The translations under genes and the position numbers were made by a program. A stretch of DNA of 64,000 nucleotides, taken from the IMG/VR virus record IMGVR_UViG_3300036770_005354, positions 1-64,000 of that record. The stretch is one strand, 5' to 3'. Shown here piece after piece: positions 29,704-38,554 of the stretch; position 1 is the stretch's first letter, and every line of letters starts with the position of its first letter. The DNA is from a virus. A model generated the notes under the pieces. It did no database searches and had not been told where the DNA came from. It was given only the letters and a program-made list of their open reading frames with translations.

Positions 29704-32700
29704 ATGACAACAAGAGCCCCATTATCGCAAGTTCTACAAGATCCAGGTTTAACCAATCCAACTGAAGGAGAAACCCTTTTTATTGTTGCAGATTCTGGAG
29801 TTGAACAAAAACTAACGGTTTCACGCGCCAGATTATTGTTAGATACAGTTGGTCCTGCTGGTCCACAAGGTATCCAAGGAAGTCAGGGAGTCCAAGGAGC
29901 ACAAGGGGTTCAAGGTCATCAAGGAGTTCAAGGCCATCAAGGAGTTCAAGGAGAAACTGGATCAAGTGGAGGACCGGGTTCACAGGGTGTTCAAGGGGCA
30001 CAAGGTGTTCAGGGAACACAAGGCGTACAAGGAGCACAAGGTGTTCAGGGAACATCGGGTGTACAAGGAACACAAGGCGTACAAGGAGCACAAGGTGTTC
30101 AAGGTTCTCAAGGTGTAGCTGGGGTACAAGGATCACAAGGTCCAACGGCTACAGTATTTCCAAATATTCAAGGTGGTTCGCAAGGCTCCATTCCAATACA
30201 AGTAGATACTGATGTAACTGCATTCATTAATATAGGTCCACAAAATTATATATTAAAATCAGAAGGTAATACTGCTACATGGGTGTCAACTTCTACGATT
30301 TTTGTTGGAAGAGCAGATAAATCAGACAAATCATTTATAACTTCTTCGGATAATATTTCAGAATATTATCCAACAATGGCTATTGGAATCAATGATTATG
30401 TAACCCCAGTCTCAGATTCTTCTTTAATATTTCAAAGCGATTCAAAAACATTATTAACACCCATATTAAAAGTAACAACTTCAACCAATGCAATAAGTAC
30501 TACTACTGGAGGATTAATTGTAACAGGTGGGGTTGGTATAGGCAAAGATATCCATATAGGTGGAGACATCTATAAAAATGGAGAGCTATACGTCGTAGGT
30601 GGTGGTTCCGGAACACAAGGTGCGCAAGGATTCCAAGGAACACAGGGGCATCAAGGACTTGAAGGAGCACAAGGTTTACCTGCCGAAACAGGAATACAAG
30701 GAGCGCAAGGCTTCCAAGGAGCACAAGGATTTCAAGGAACACAGGGTATAGGTGGTGGACCTGGATCAGATGGAATTCAAGGTGCGCAAGGTTTTCAAGG
30801 GGCGCAAGGATTTCGAGGTGCAACTGGCATTCAAGGGGATCAAGGTTTAGCAGGAATTCAAGGGGCACAAGGATTCCAAGGTACACAAGGGGCTGGGGGA
30901 CAAGGACCACAGGGCGCACAAGGTTTAGAAGGTTTTCAGGGACATCAAGGATTCCAAGGAAATCAAGGATCACAGGGAGAATTAGGATTTACTGGTATTC
31001 AAGGCGCACAAGGATTCCAAGGAAATCAAGGTCATCAGGGATTTCAGGGAACACAAGGTGTAGAAGGTATTCAAGGAGCGCAAGGATTCCAAGGACATCA
31101 GGGATTCCAAGGAGCACAAGGAATAGAAGGCATTCAAGGGGCGCAAGGATTCCAAGGAAATCAAGGCCACCAAGGATTCCAAGGAACACAAGGTGCTGGA
31201 GGCGAAGGACCACAAGGCGCACAAGGAGTAGATGGAGTTCAAGGAGCACAAGGATTCCAAGGACATCAAGGTCATCAGGGTTTCCAAGGAACACAAGGAC
31301 ATGATGGTATTCAAGGAGCACAAGGATTCCAAGGAGCACAGGGATTCCAAGGAGCACAAGGATTCCAAGGTCATGATGGAATCCAAGGAGCACAAGGATT
31401 CCAAGGAACACAGGGCGCTGGAGGACAGGGAGCGCAAGGATTCCAAGGACATCAAGGTTTCCAAGGGACACAAGGATTCCAAGGACATCAAGGTTTTCAA
31501 GGACATCAAGGTTTTCAAGGACATCAAGGTTTCCAAGGGGCGCAAGGATTTCAAGGAAACCAAGGCTTCCAAGGACACCAAGGCTTCCAAGGACATGATG
31601 GAATTCAAGGAGCACAAGGATTTCAAGGAACTCAGGGTGCTGGGGGCGATGGGCCACAAGGCGCACAAGGTTTTCAAGGTCACCAAGGATTCCAAGGTCA
31701 CCAAGGTTTTCAAGGAACTCAGGGTCATCAAGGTTTCCAAGGTCATCAAGGTTTCCAAGGAGCACAAGGACTTAGAGGTGCACCCGGGTTACAAGGTGCT
31801 CAAGGTTTTAATGGCGTACAAGGATCACAAGGTTTTCAAGGAAATCAAGGACATCAGGGATTCCAAGGTGCACAGGGATTCCAAGGAACACAAGGTGCAC
31901 CGAGCGAAGGAGGATTCCAAGGTGCACAGGGATTCCAAGGACATCAAGGATTCCAAGGAAATCAGGGTTTCCAAGGAGCACAAGGATTCCAAGGAACACA
32001 AGGTGCTGGTGGCGAAGGCCCACAAGGCGCACAGGGATTCCAGGGACACCAAGGTTTCCAAGGAAATCAAGGACATCAGGGTTTTCAAGGATCAACTGGA
32101 ATTCAAGGACAACAAGGTATATTAGGAGGAGATGGTCCACCAGGATTACAAGGTGCACAGGGTTCACGTGGATTACCAGGATTTCAAGGAAGTCAAGGAG
32201 CACAAGGATTCCAAGGAACTCAAGGTGATAGTGGGGTAGGCGTTCAAGGTGTTCAGGGTGCAGAAGGGTTCCAAGGAAGTCAAGGAGCACAAGGATTCCA
32301 AGGAGCCGAAGGTAGTCAAGGCCCATCGGGATCAGGGGCACAAGGTCCAGCAGGTTTTCAAGGAAGTCAGGGCGCAGAGGGACTTCAAGGAGCACAAGGC
32401 CCACGTGGATTTCAGGGAAATCAAGGTCATCAAGGATTCCAAGGAAATCAAGGTCATCAAGGATTTCAGGGTGATCGTGGGGCACAAGGATTCCAGGGAC
32501 ATCAAGGATTCCAAGGAAATCAAGGATTCCAAGGGGCACAGGGTCATCAAGGATTTAGAGGACCACAAGGATTACAAGGTCCAGAAGGATTGCAAGGAAG
32601 CCAAGGACATCAAGGATTCCAAGGACGACAGGGACATCAAGGGTTTCAAGGAGCAACCGGCGCAGAAGGTATCCAAGGAGCACAAGGGTTCACTGGTTCT

Positions 32701-33240
32701 GGTTCACCAGGTTCCCCAGGTTCCCAAGGAGCACAGGGATTCCAAGGAGCACAAGGATTCCAAGGACCATCAGGTGCACAAGGACCAAACGGCGCACCAG
32801 GAATACCAGGAACCGCTGGTTCATCTGGACAAGTATTATATAATAGCGGTGGAACTGTAACAAGTTCTTCAAATTTACAATTCAATGGATCAGACCTATA
32901 TGCATCAGGTGAGATTCGAGCAGGTGGAGACATAGTTGCATATTATTCATCAGATAAGAGATTAAAAACCAATATAGAAACAATTTCAAATGCAAAAGAA
33001 AAAATAAAACAAATTTCCGGAATTTTATATAATTGGAATCAGTATGCTGTAAATAAAGATACAAGAACTAGGCAAGCAGGTGTAATTGCCCAAGAAATAG
33101 TTAATGTGTTGCCAGAAGCAGTTATTACAAGAACTGATGGTTACTTAGCAGTTAATTATGAGCAAATAATACCTTTATTAATAGAAGCATTAAAAACATT
33201 AATAAATGAAGTTGAAAATTTAAAAAATAAATCGGAGTAA
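29704..33240 (+). CDS. Collagen-like tail fibre with S74 intramolecular chaperone
   Basis: 1178 residues in five parts: an N-terminal head (LFIVADSGVEQKLTVSRARLLL); a first G-x-y collagen block (about residues 53-150); a globular insert with VTGGVGIGKDIHIGGDIYKNG; a long collagen block (about 303-1040) dominated by GFQGxQG triplets; and a C-terminal Peptidase_S74 domain. SSDKRLKTNIE holds the Ser1083/Lys1085 pair at which S74 chaperones self-cleave after guiding trimerisation. Gln replaces the usual Pro in the Y position of most triplets. Expected to form a trimeric host-contact fibre. Late promoter at 29669. Confidence 0.92.
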   Translation: MTTRAPLSQVLQDPGLTNPTEGETLFIVADSGVEQKLTVSRARLLLDTVGPAGPQGIQGSQGVQGAQGVQGHQGVQGHQGVQGETGSSGGPGSQGVQGAQGVQGTQGVQGAQGVQGTSGVQGTQGVQGAQGVQGSQGVAGVQGSQGPTATVFPNIQGGSQGSIPIQVDTDVTAFINIGPQNYILKSEGNTATWVSTSTIFVGRADKSDKSFITSSDNISEYYPTMAIGINDYVTPVSDSSLIFQSDSKTLLTPILKVTTSTNAISTTTGGLIVTGGVGIGKDIHIGGDIYKNGELYVVGGGSGTQGAQGFQGTQGHQGLEGAQGLPAETGIQGAQGFQGAQGFQGTQGIGGGPGSDGIQGAQGFQGAQGFRGATGIQGDQGLAGIQGAQGFQGTQGAGGQGPQGAQGLEGFQGHQGFQGNQGSQGELGFTGIQGAQGFQGNQGHQGFQGTQGVEGIQGAQGFQGHQGFQGAQGIEGIQGAQGFQGNQGHQGFQGTQGAGGEGPQGAQGVDGVQGAQGFQGHQGHQGFQGTQGHDGIQGAQGFQGAQGFQGAQGFQGHDGIQGAQGFQGTQGAGGQGAQGFQGHQGFQGTQGFQGHQGFQGHQGFQGHQGFQGAQGFQGNQGFQGHQGFQGHDGIQGAQGFQGTQGAGGDGPQGAQGFQGHQGFQGHQGFQGTQGHQGFQGHQGFQGAQGLRGAPGLQGAQGFNGVQGSQGFQGNQGHQGFQGAQGFQGTQGAPSEGGFQGAQGFQGHQGFQGNQGFQGAQGFQGTQGAGGEGPQGAQGFQGHQGFQGNQGHQGFQGSTGIQGQQGILGGDGPPGLQGAQGSRGLPGFQGSQGAQGFQGTQGDSGVGVQGVQGAEGFQGSQGAQGFQGAEGSQGPSGSGAQGPAGFQGSQGAEGLQGAQGPRGFQGNQGHQGFQGNQGHQGFQGDRGAQGFQGHQGFQGNQGFQGAQGHQGFRGPQGLQGPEGLQGSQGHQGFQGRQGHQGFQGATGAEGIQGAQGFTGSGSPGSPGSQGAQGFQGAQGFQGPSGAQGPNGAPGIPGTAGSSGQVLYNSGGTVTSSSNLQFNGSDLYASGEIRAGGDIVAYYSSDKRLKTNIETISNAKEKIKQISGILYNWNQYAVNKDTRTRQAGVIAQEIVNVLPEAVITRTDGYLAVNYEQIIPLLIEALKTLINEVENLKNKSE
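29863..32830 (+). repeat. Collagen triplet-coding repeat region
   Basis: Two blocks (about 29863-30150 and 30610-32830) of near-identical 18-nt or multiple-of-9 units such as GGATTCCAAGGAACACAA encode Gly-Phe-Gln-Gly-x-Gln. Antisense and +1 frames stay open across it, giving spurious ORFs. Such DNA is prone to length change by slippage. Confidence 0.9.
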
Positions 33241-33243
33241 AAA

Positions 33244-33798
33244 GTGTCAACATTAAATACAGCAAGTGTTTTTATTAACAAAATAAATCAAAATTTTCCA
33301 GTATCAGGAAGAGATAATGACACACAAGGATTTAGAGATAATTTCAAAAATATAAGACAAGCATTAATATATACAGATGAAGATGTAGAATATTTAAAAA
33401 TAAATGCGGTTAAATTATCTGAAACTAATAATTTTGGCGATAATATAATAGAACGTGCTTCTTTTAAAGATTGCTCTGATATTGTTTATGATGAAACCGA
33501 AACTATCCAAACTGGTGATGTTGAATTAGATTATTCTAATGGTGGTTTTCAGAAATATAAAATTAGTAGTGGTACACATTCTTTTAGTGTTATAAATTTA
33601 CCCCCAACAAATCGTTCAGGCACAATGATGTTAGCAATTTCAACTGCTAGTACATTTGCAACAACTGTAACATTTTCAGCAGTAAATTTATACAATTATG
33701 GCGCATCTCTACCCGTTACCATCACTGGGCCAAACCCTGCATTATTTCAATTATGGTCCGATGGAGATTCAGACAATCTTTATTTAAAGCAAATATAA
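33244..33798 (+). CDS. Conserved structural/fibre-associated phage protein (184 aa)
   Basis: GTG start after GGAG. The N-terminus SVFINKINQNFPVSGRDNDTQ, then GFRDNFKNIRQAL, is a signature I know from tail-fibre-region proteins of aquatic phages, where it often caps multidomain appendages. The C-terminal 80 residues are beta-rich (FSVINLPPTNRSGTMMLAIS, TVTFSAVNLYNYG). Directly downstream of the collagen fibre, probably cotranscribed. Confidence 0.75.
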   Translation: MSTLNTASVFINKINQNFPVSGRDNDTQGFRDNFKNIRQALIYTDEDVEYLKINAVKLSETNNFGDNIIERASFKDCSDIVYDETETIQTGDVELDYSNGGFQKYKISSGTHSFSVINLPPTNRSGTMMLAISTASTFATTVTFSAVNLYNYGASLPVTITGPNPALFQLWSDGDSDNLYLKQI

Positions 33799-34040
33799 TG
33801 TTTAATCCATTAATTGACAATTTGCATAAACTTAAAGATGATGATATTGAATTAAAAATTCAAGATTTAACTAAAAAATATCATATAGCCGCAAAATGTG
33901 GGCAAGGACAATTGTGTTTACAAATATCTTCTATATTAAATATGTTAAATGATGAGCTAAAAACTAGATATCGTAAACGTATGGAAGATTTAGAAAAAAA
34001 TAAAGACAAAAATCTAGATGGTTTGATTAACATTGATTGA
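33798..34040 (+). CDS. Small conserved phage protein (80 aa)
   Basis: ATG 33798 in a TAATG overlap. FNPLIDNLHKLKDDDIELKI then DLTKKYHIAAKCGQGQLCLQ is a two-helix pattern found widely in T4-like phages near structural genes. C-terminus charged and probably a coiled coil. Function unknown. Confidence 0.72.
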   Translation: MFNPLIDNLHKLKDDDIELKIQDLTKKYHIAAKCGQGQLCLQISSILNMLNDELKTRYRKRMEDLEKNKDKNLDGLINID

Positions 34041-34066
34041 CAAGATATACCAACATGTGGTATCAT
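34037..34066 (+). promoter_or_regulatory. Sigma70-like promoter with dyad over the -10 (TTGACA-N18-TATCAT)
   Basis: -35 at 34037-34042 and TATCAT at 34061-34066 with an 18-bp spacer and TGG extended -10. The dyad ATACCA-acatg-TGGTAT (34047-34063) overlaps the -10. The next ATG is at 34073, 12 bases from the -10 start, so the mRNA is probably leaderless. Confidence 0.75.
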
Positions 34067-34072
34067 GTTTGA

Positions 34073-34591
34073 ATGAAGATAAACTCATATGGTCAAGTAT
34101 CGTTAACTGAAAAAGAAATTTTTGAAGCTATATATACCAAAACTTTAGATTCATTATCAGACGTATATGTTGATGACAAATTCATAAGTGAGTTATTTAA
34201 TAAAAGTAATAAAGACAATTACAACGAGTTTGACGATTTAAATTTTTTTGTTGAATCATCTATATCTCAAGAAGAGTTTGATAAACTTAACCAAAAAAAT
34301 TGGTTTATTCCACCGGATTATAAAGATTTTGATATTATAGAACATTTATATAATATTTGTCCAAAAGAAAATATAAATCGTCTGTCCAAAGAATTAAAGT
34401 TATATGAACAATATAATTTAATAGACTTATTAAAATTTCTTAAATACTTAGTGGATATGATGAAAACTCACAAAATTCCATGGGGAATTGGTAGAGGCAG
34501 TAGTGTATCAAGTTATGTATTATTTTTATTGGAAATACATAAAATAGATTCTGTAAAACACAGGCTTGACATATCCGAATTCTTAAATTAA
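34073..34591 (+). CDS. Protein with a DNA polymerase III alpha-like segment (172 aa)
   Basis: The C-terminal 40 residues (HKIPWGIGRGSSVSSYVLFLL, HKIDSVKHRLDISEFLN) match the GRGSA-x-S-x-V-x-Y-x-L-G-I motif and downstream 'DPLKY..FERF' of bacterial DnaE, the start of its catalytic region. The N-terminal 110 residues do not match the PHP domain. It is far too short to polymerise; a captured fragment or a regulator is possible. Similar small proteins occur in other phages. Confidence 0.6.
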   Translation: MKINSYGQVSLTEKEIFEAIYTKTLDSLSDVYVDDKFISELFNKSNKDNYNEFDDLNFFVESSISQEEFDKLNQKNWFIPPDYKDFDIIEHLYNICPKENINRLSKELKLYEQYNLIDLLKFLKYLVDMMKTHKIPWGIGRGSSVSSYVLFLLEIHKIDSVKHRLDISEFLN

Positions 34592-34601
34592 AGGAACAAT
34601 T

Positions 34602-34802
34602 ATGAAATATAGAACTATGCAAGGTAAAGAAATTGATTTAGAAAAATTAATGAAAAAGAATGAATTAATGCCAGCTATTGGAAATATGCGGGTAAATGCT
34701 AGAGGCGATGAATTAGGCCCTGGTGGGAAAATCGTAAAAAAGCGTGATGAAATCATGAATGATTATTACGAAACAAATCCAAAGGCTTCACCAAAAAAAT
34801 AA
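34602..34802 (+). CDS. Small conserved T4-like phage protein (66 aa)
   Basis: AAAGGA upstream. The segment MRVNARGDELGPGGKIVKKRDEIM is highly recognisable from T4-like phages of aquatic bacteria. Basic C-terminus. Function unknown; located just before the co-chaperonin gene. Confidence 0.75.
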   Translation: MKYRTMQGKEIDLEKLMKKNELMPAIGNMRVNARGDELGPGGKIVKKRDEIMNDYYETNPKASPKK

Positions 34803-34814
34803 AACGGAGTTATT

Positions 34815-35153
34815 ATGAAAGTTAAAGGAACAATTTTGCCATTAAAAGATAAAGTTTTAGTTTCAGATATGGATTTCGGAATCGAAAGAACATCTTCTGG
34901 ATTATATATCCCGAGCGATAATGGAAAAAATCAAGGAATCCACCCTAGATGGGGTAAAGTATGGGCAATTGGTCCAGATCAACAAGATGTGAAAATCGGT
35001 GAATGGGTTTTAGTTGAACATGGTAGATGGACTAGAACTATAGAATATGAGGATTCAAACGGCTCAGTTATAGAATTGCGAATGATAGATAATAATGCAA
35101 TAATGATGACCGCTGACAGTAAACCATCTGATATCTATAGATCAGAAAATTAA
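34815..35153 (+). CDS. GroES/gp31-like co-chaperonin
   Basis: 112 residues with the Cpn10 layout: ILPLKDKVLVSDMDFG near the start, a mobile-loop region (GIERTSSGLYIPSDNGKN) with the hydrophobic GroEL-contact part GLYIP, then GKVWAIGP, VKIGEWVLVEHGRW and a final strand IMMTAD. Phage versions such as gp31 replace GroES to fold the capsid protein. ACGGAG ribosome-binding site. Confidence 0.85.
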   Translation: MKVKGTILPLKDKVLVSDMDFGIERTSSGLYIPSDNGKNQGIHPRWGKVWAIGPDQQDVKIGEWVLVEHGRWTRTIEYEDSNGSVIELRMIDNNAIMMTADSKPSDIYRSEN

Positions 35154-35155
35154 AA

Positions 35156-35431
35156 ATGAGTTTAATTAAAAGTATATTATACAAACTGTATAAAAAGTTA
35201 GATAAATCATTTAATGAGATCGGTCCAGAGCCTGCTGACCTTTCATTAGCCCGTTCATCACAAAGAAATTTAGGGTTCAATATTTATATAGCAAAAGGTG
35301 GTATTATAGTTGAATCATTAAGATATGATACTAAAAAACATGAAGAAATATCCTGTCTACATATTGTAAATTCCGAATCAGATTTAGGTGAGACAATTGG
35401 AAAAATTATCACTATGGAATTTTTAAAATAA
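35156..35431 (+). CDS. Small conserved phage protein (91 aa)
   Basis: Begins MSLIKSILYKLYKKL; the core NLGFNIYIAKGGIIVESLRYD then SDLGETIGKIITMEFL is a beta-sheet/helix pattern known from other T4-like phages. Between the co-chaperonin and the clamp loader. Function unknown. Confidence 0.7.
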   Translation: MSLIKSILYKLYKKLDKSFNEIGPEPADLSLARSSQRNLGFNIYIAKGGIIVESLRYDTKKHEEISCLHIVNSESDLGETIGKIITMEFLK

Positions 35432-35435
35432 TTAT

Positions 35436-36356
35436 ATGATAAAAAAACTTTGGTGTGAAAAATATCGCCCAACAAAACTTTCAGAATATGTTTTTCGTGA
35501 TTCTGCGCAACAACAACAGATTGAAGCATGGGTTAAAGAAAAATATATTCCACACCTTTTGTTCAGTGGTTCACCGGGAGTAGGTAAAACAACTCTGGCA
35601 AAAATTCTAGTCAATGAATTAGAAATAGACAATTTTGATTTTTTAGAACTGAATGCAAGTAGAGAAAATAGTGTAGATACTATAAGAGATAAAATTGTAA
35701 ATTTTGTTGAAAGTATTCCATTTGGTCCATTTAAAGTAGTATTACTAGATGAAGCTGATTTTTTAACTCCAAATGCACAAGCAATTTTACGTGGAGTTAT
35801 GGAAAATTATAGTAATTACAGTAGATTTATTCTAACATGTAATTATTCTAACAAGATAATCCCTGCTATTCATAGTAGATGTCAAGGGTTTCATATCGAA
35901 AAAACTGACCAGACGGAATTTACTGCTAGGGTTGCCACTATTCTAGTTGAAGAACATACAGAATTTAATTTGGATGTGTTAGATACATATGTAAAAGCAA
36001 CTTACCCAGATCTAAGAAAATGTATCAACTTTGTACAACAAAATGTTATAGATAATGTATTATATCTACCAAACAGCAGTGACAAATTTGCAGATGACTA
36101 TAAAATTAAAATGGTAGAACTTTTTAAAAACGGATTAATAAAAGATGCCAGAAAACTATTATGTCAAAATGCTAAACCAGAAGAAATGGAAGATATTTAC
36201 AAATGGATGTATAGAAATATAGATCTATTTGGTGATACCGAAGAGAAAAAAGATTCTGCCATTTTAATCATAAAAGATGGATTAGTAGATCATGCAATCT
36301 GCGCTGATTCAGAACTGAATTTATCAGCAACTTTGATTAAATTATCTAGACTGTAA
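35436..36356 (+). CDS. Clamp-loader ATPase subunit (T4 gp44/RFC-small-like)
   Basis: 306 residues. LWCEKYRPTKLSEYV is the clamp-loader box II start; Walker A GSPGVGKT at 45-52; Walker B LLDEADFL; sensor 1 FILTCNY; SRC arginine finger. The C-terminal helical collar follows (LFKNGLIKDARKLL). It loads the sliding clamp (54765) for the polymerase (52062). The small gp62-like partner is not recognised here. The gene ends at a bidirectional terminator. Confidence 0.93.
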   Translation: MIKKLWCEKYRPTKLSEYVFRDSAQQQQIEAWVKEKYIPHLLFSGSPGVGKTTLAKILVNELEIDNFDFLELNASRENSVDTIRDKIVNFVESIPFGPFKVVLLDEADFLTPNAQAILRGVMENYSNYSRFILTCNYSNKIIPAIHSRCQGFHIEKTDQTEFTARVATILVEEHTEFNLDVLDTYVKATYPDLRKCINFVQQNVIDNVLYLPNSSDKFADDYKIKMVELFKNGLIKDARKLLCQNAKPEEMEDIYKWMYRNIDLFGDTEEKKDSAILIIKDGLVDHAICADSELNLSATLIKLSRL

Positions 36357-36388
36357 AAAGCGGCACAGCAGGTCAATGGCCGCTTTTT
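36355..36388. terminator. Bidirectional rho-independent terminator
   Basis: AAAAAGCGGC and GCCGCTTTTT (36355-36364, 36379-36388) form a perfect stem with a 14-base loop and T-tracts in both directions, between the convergent clamp-loader and phoH genes. Confidence 0.9.
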
Positions 36389-36393
36389 ACTTT

Positions 36394-37152
36394 TTAGACG
36401 TCTTCTTTATAAATTTTTAGAATTTCTTTGACTACGGGATGTCTTTCAACGTCTTTTACGTCAAATTTTACCATTCCAATCATTTTATAATTTGTAGCTT
36501 TCGCATATAAATTACAAAATTCTAATAGACCATTTTCTTTTGGTCTATCAGCTTGGTTTAGATCCCCTGTTACAACCATTCTAGAATTTTCCCCAATTCT
36601 AGTTAGTAACATTTTCATTTGACTAGTAGACGTATTTTGACATTCATCTGCTATTATAAATGCATTTTTGAATGTTCTACCTCGCATCATTGCTAATGGT
36701 GCAATTTCAATGATCCCATCTTCGATCATTGCTTGAATTTCTCTAGGGTGATAGTATTCCTCAAATACATCAAAAATTGGGCGAGTCCACGGCTCCATTT
36801 TTTGATTTAATGTCCCCGGCAAAAATCCATGTTCCTCATCAACACTGACAGCTGGGCGTGTTACAATTATTTTTTTAATTGAACCTTCTTTAAGCTGTTT
36901 TATAGCCATTTGTACCGCCAACATAGTTTTTCCGGTTCCTGCTGGCCCTATTGCAAAAACTATGTATAATTTTTGATTTTTAAGTAACTCAATATAAGTT
37001 TCTTGATTTATACTCCTCGGAATTATTAAAACTTCTTGATTTCTTTTTACGTAAGATTTAATTTGTATTAAATTATCTTTTGGCTCTTTTTTTATGAATC
37101 TTGGGTCTTTTTCTAAGAAAAATTCCCTGTCTTTTCTTTTGGCTCTAGGCAA
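36394..37152 (-). CDS. phoH: PhoH-like ATPase
   Basis: 252 residues on the minus strand. Walker A GPAGTGKT (69-76), Walker B FIIADECQN, sensor VVTGDLNQ and the GFLPGTLNQKMEPW loop are all PhoH-family hallmarks. The start is TTG 37152, supported by AGGAGG eight bases upstream. PhoH is common in aquatic phages; an RNA-binding ATPase/helicase role is likely but not settled. It is separated from flanking + strand genes by terminators and late promoters. Confidence 0.92.
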   Translation of the reverse strand: MPRAKRKDREFFLEKDPRFIKKEPKDNLIQIKSYVKRNQEVLIIPRSINQETYIELLKNQKLYIVFAIGPAGTGKTMLAVQMAIKQLKEGSIKKIIVTRPAVSVDEEHGFLPGTLNQKMEPWTRPIFDVFEEYYHPREIQAMIEDGIIEIAPLAMMRGRTFKNAFIIADECQNTSTSQMKMLLTRIGENSRMVVTGDLNQADRPKENGLLEFCNLYAKATNYKMIGMVKFDVKDVERHPVVKEILKIYKEDV

Positions 37153-37249
37153 TTGTAACCTCCTAATTGAATCGACCTACATTTTTATTTAAACATAAAC
37201 AATAAAAAGTATATCAAAACAGTAGAAAAATCGCAAGAATACTTTTTAG

Positions 37250-37257
37250 GATAAATA
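37250..37257 (+). promoter_or_regulatory. Late promoter (GATAAATA)
   Basis: Seven of eight match to the T4 late octamer, 27 bases upstream of ATG 37277 in the divergent region after phoH. Confidence 0.6.
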
Positions 37258-37276
37258 TTTAATAAAAGAGACCACC

Positions 37277-37828
37277 ATGAAAGACATTATAGATATAATT
37301 AAAAATGTTCAATACATAAATGAAAACAATAATTCACTAAAAATACTTTTAGATTTTGAGAAAGTATTAGATGAATTAAATTTATATGCATTTGATAACT
37401 GGATTGATGGTGAATTGGTAGAAGGTCCAAAAGTATCTAGATACATGATTTCTTGTACTTTTATGTGGCCGACAAAAAAATCACCAGATTCTCACGGATT
37501 GAAAATACTCAGAATGTATGGATGTAAAGTATCATATGAAAAAAATAATATTTTAATTCCTAGAAAAATAAAAGATCCAGATGATTTTAGACCAGGTACA
37601 AAAAAAGGAAAAATAGAAGCACATCCAATATGGTTGGTAACAATTGAAATGCCGAAAAAATTAATTCATGATATTTCAATTGGAAAAGAAAACAAAGAGA
37701 AAGCAAGGATGTCAGAATTCTTAAAATATAATAGTATAGAAACCACAGCCGAAACGATGCAACAAGGACCGGAAGCAAATGAAATCCCACAAACTCCAGC
37801 ACCAGCAGCCCCACCAGCAAATATTTGA
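37277..37828 (+). CDS. Conserved virion-region protein (183 aa)
   Basis: The central part, GELVEGPKVSRYMISCTFMW then DSHGLKILRMYGCKVSYEK and DPDDFRPGTKKGKIEAHPIW, is conserved among aquatic T4-like phages next to structural genes. The C-terminal 30 residues are a Pro/Ala/Gln-rich tail. Late promoter upstream. Exact role not known to me. Confidence 0.72.
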   Translation: MKDIIDIIKNVQYINENNNSLKILLDFEKVLDELNLYAFDNWIDGELVEGPKVSRYMISCTFMWPTKKSPDSHGLKILRMYGCKVSYEKNNILIPRKIKDPDDFRPGTKKGKIEAHPIWLVTIEMPKKLIHDISIGKENKEKARMSEFLKYNSIETTAETMQQGPEANEIPQTPAPAAPPANI

Positions 37829-37847
37829 AAGCCTTAGAAGTAAGGAC

Positions 37848-38552
37848 ATGGAACATTTTATTAATACAAAATTTTCCATTGATCGATTTAAAAGCAAAAT
37901 GGGTGAAGACGAAGATATCGTCGTTTTAGGATTTAAACTAAAAGAAAAACAGCCAGCTATAGATTTGATGGAGTTTTTTGAAAAAAGTTATGATTTTATT
38001 CTTGATTCTGATATGAGTGCAGGTGAAGAATTTGATGGAAATTATCATGTATTTGTAGAGTTGGAAAGAAATAAAAATTTACCAAATAATTTAAATGAAT
38101 TATTCTATGGTTTGAAAAAATTAACAAACAATTCAAACTGGAAATTTTCATATCAAAAATCAAAAGAATATTATGACTTAAATGAAGATAATTTAAAAAA
38201 ATATGTTCCATTAAATGTGGATTCTTATAAAAAATTTATGTTTGAATCAAAAAGTAATGATATCAAAAAATTCTTTAACAAAGGAATAGTTGATGTTATT
38301 TTGTCAGAAAATAATACTTTAATATTTAAAAAACCATATTTTCATGATTTAACCGCTAAATTTATTGCTATAGGTAAGTCTGATAAAGTATTTGATACAA
38401 CACCTGGACCATTCGACATAACAGAAAGTGGTCAAAGTAAAGTATTATTTTTAAATAAATTTTTAGGAAATTATGATATTCAAAAAATTGGTGACAAATA
38501 CATTATACGTAATGAAAAAGACGCAATAATTATTGAAAAGGATAGGTGGTAA
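37848..38552 (+). CDS. Conserved virion-region protein (234 aa)
   Basis: ATG 37848 avoids overlapping the previous gene; an in-frame ATG at 37779 also exists. Segments such as SIDRFKSKMGEDEDIVVLGFK, PAIDLMEFFEKSYDFILDSD and NYHVFVELERN match the usual partner of the preceding family in other phages. The C-terminus is beta-rich. Role unknown, late expression likely. Confidence 0.7.
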   Translation: MEHFINTKFSIDRFKSKMGEDEDIVVLGFKLKEKQPAIDLMEFFEKSYDFILDSDMSAGEEFDGNYHVFVELERNKNLPNNLNELFYGLKKLTNNSNWKFSYQKSKEYYDLNEDNLKKYVPLNVDSYKKFMFESKSNDIKKFFNKGIVDVILSENNTLIFKKPYFHDLTAKFIAIGKSDKVFDTTPGPFDITESGQSKVLFLNKFLGNYDIQKIGDKYIIRNEKDAIIIEKDRW

Positions 38553-38554
38553 TC

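Noticed and set aside
29780-32933. Long open frames antisense to or shifted within the collagen-like gene, some over 200 codons
   Set aside because: They arise because 9- and 18-nt repeats keep all frames free of stops; they are Leu- or Lys-rich repeats without starts, ribosome-binding sites or promoters.
34566-34594. TTGACA at 34566 as a promoter for 34602
   Set aside because: The hexamer 17 bp downstream is TAAAGG, a poor -10; the sequence encodes conserved residues of the upstream gene.
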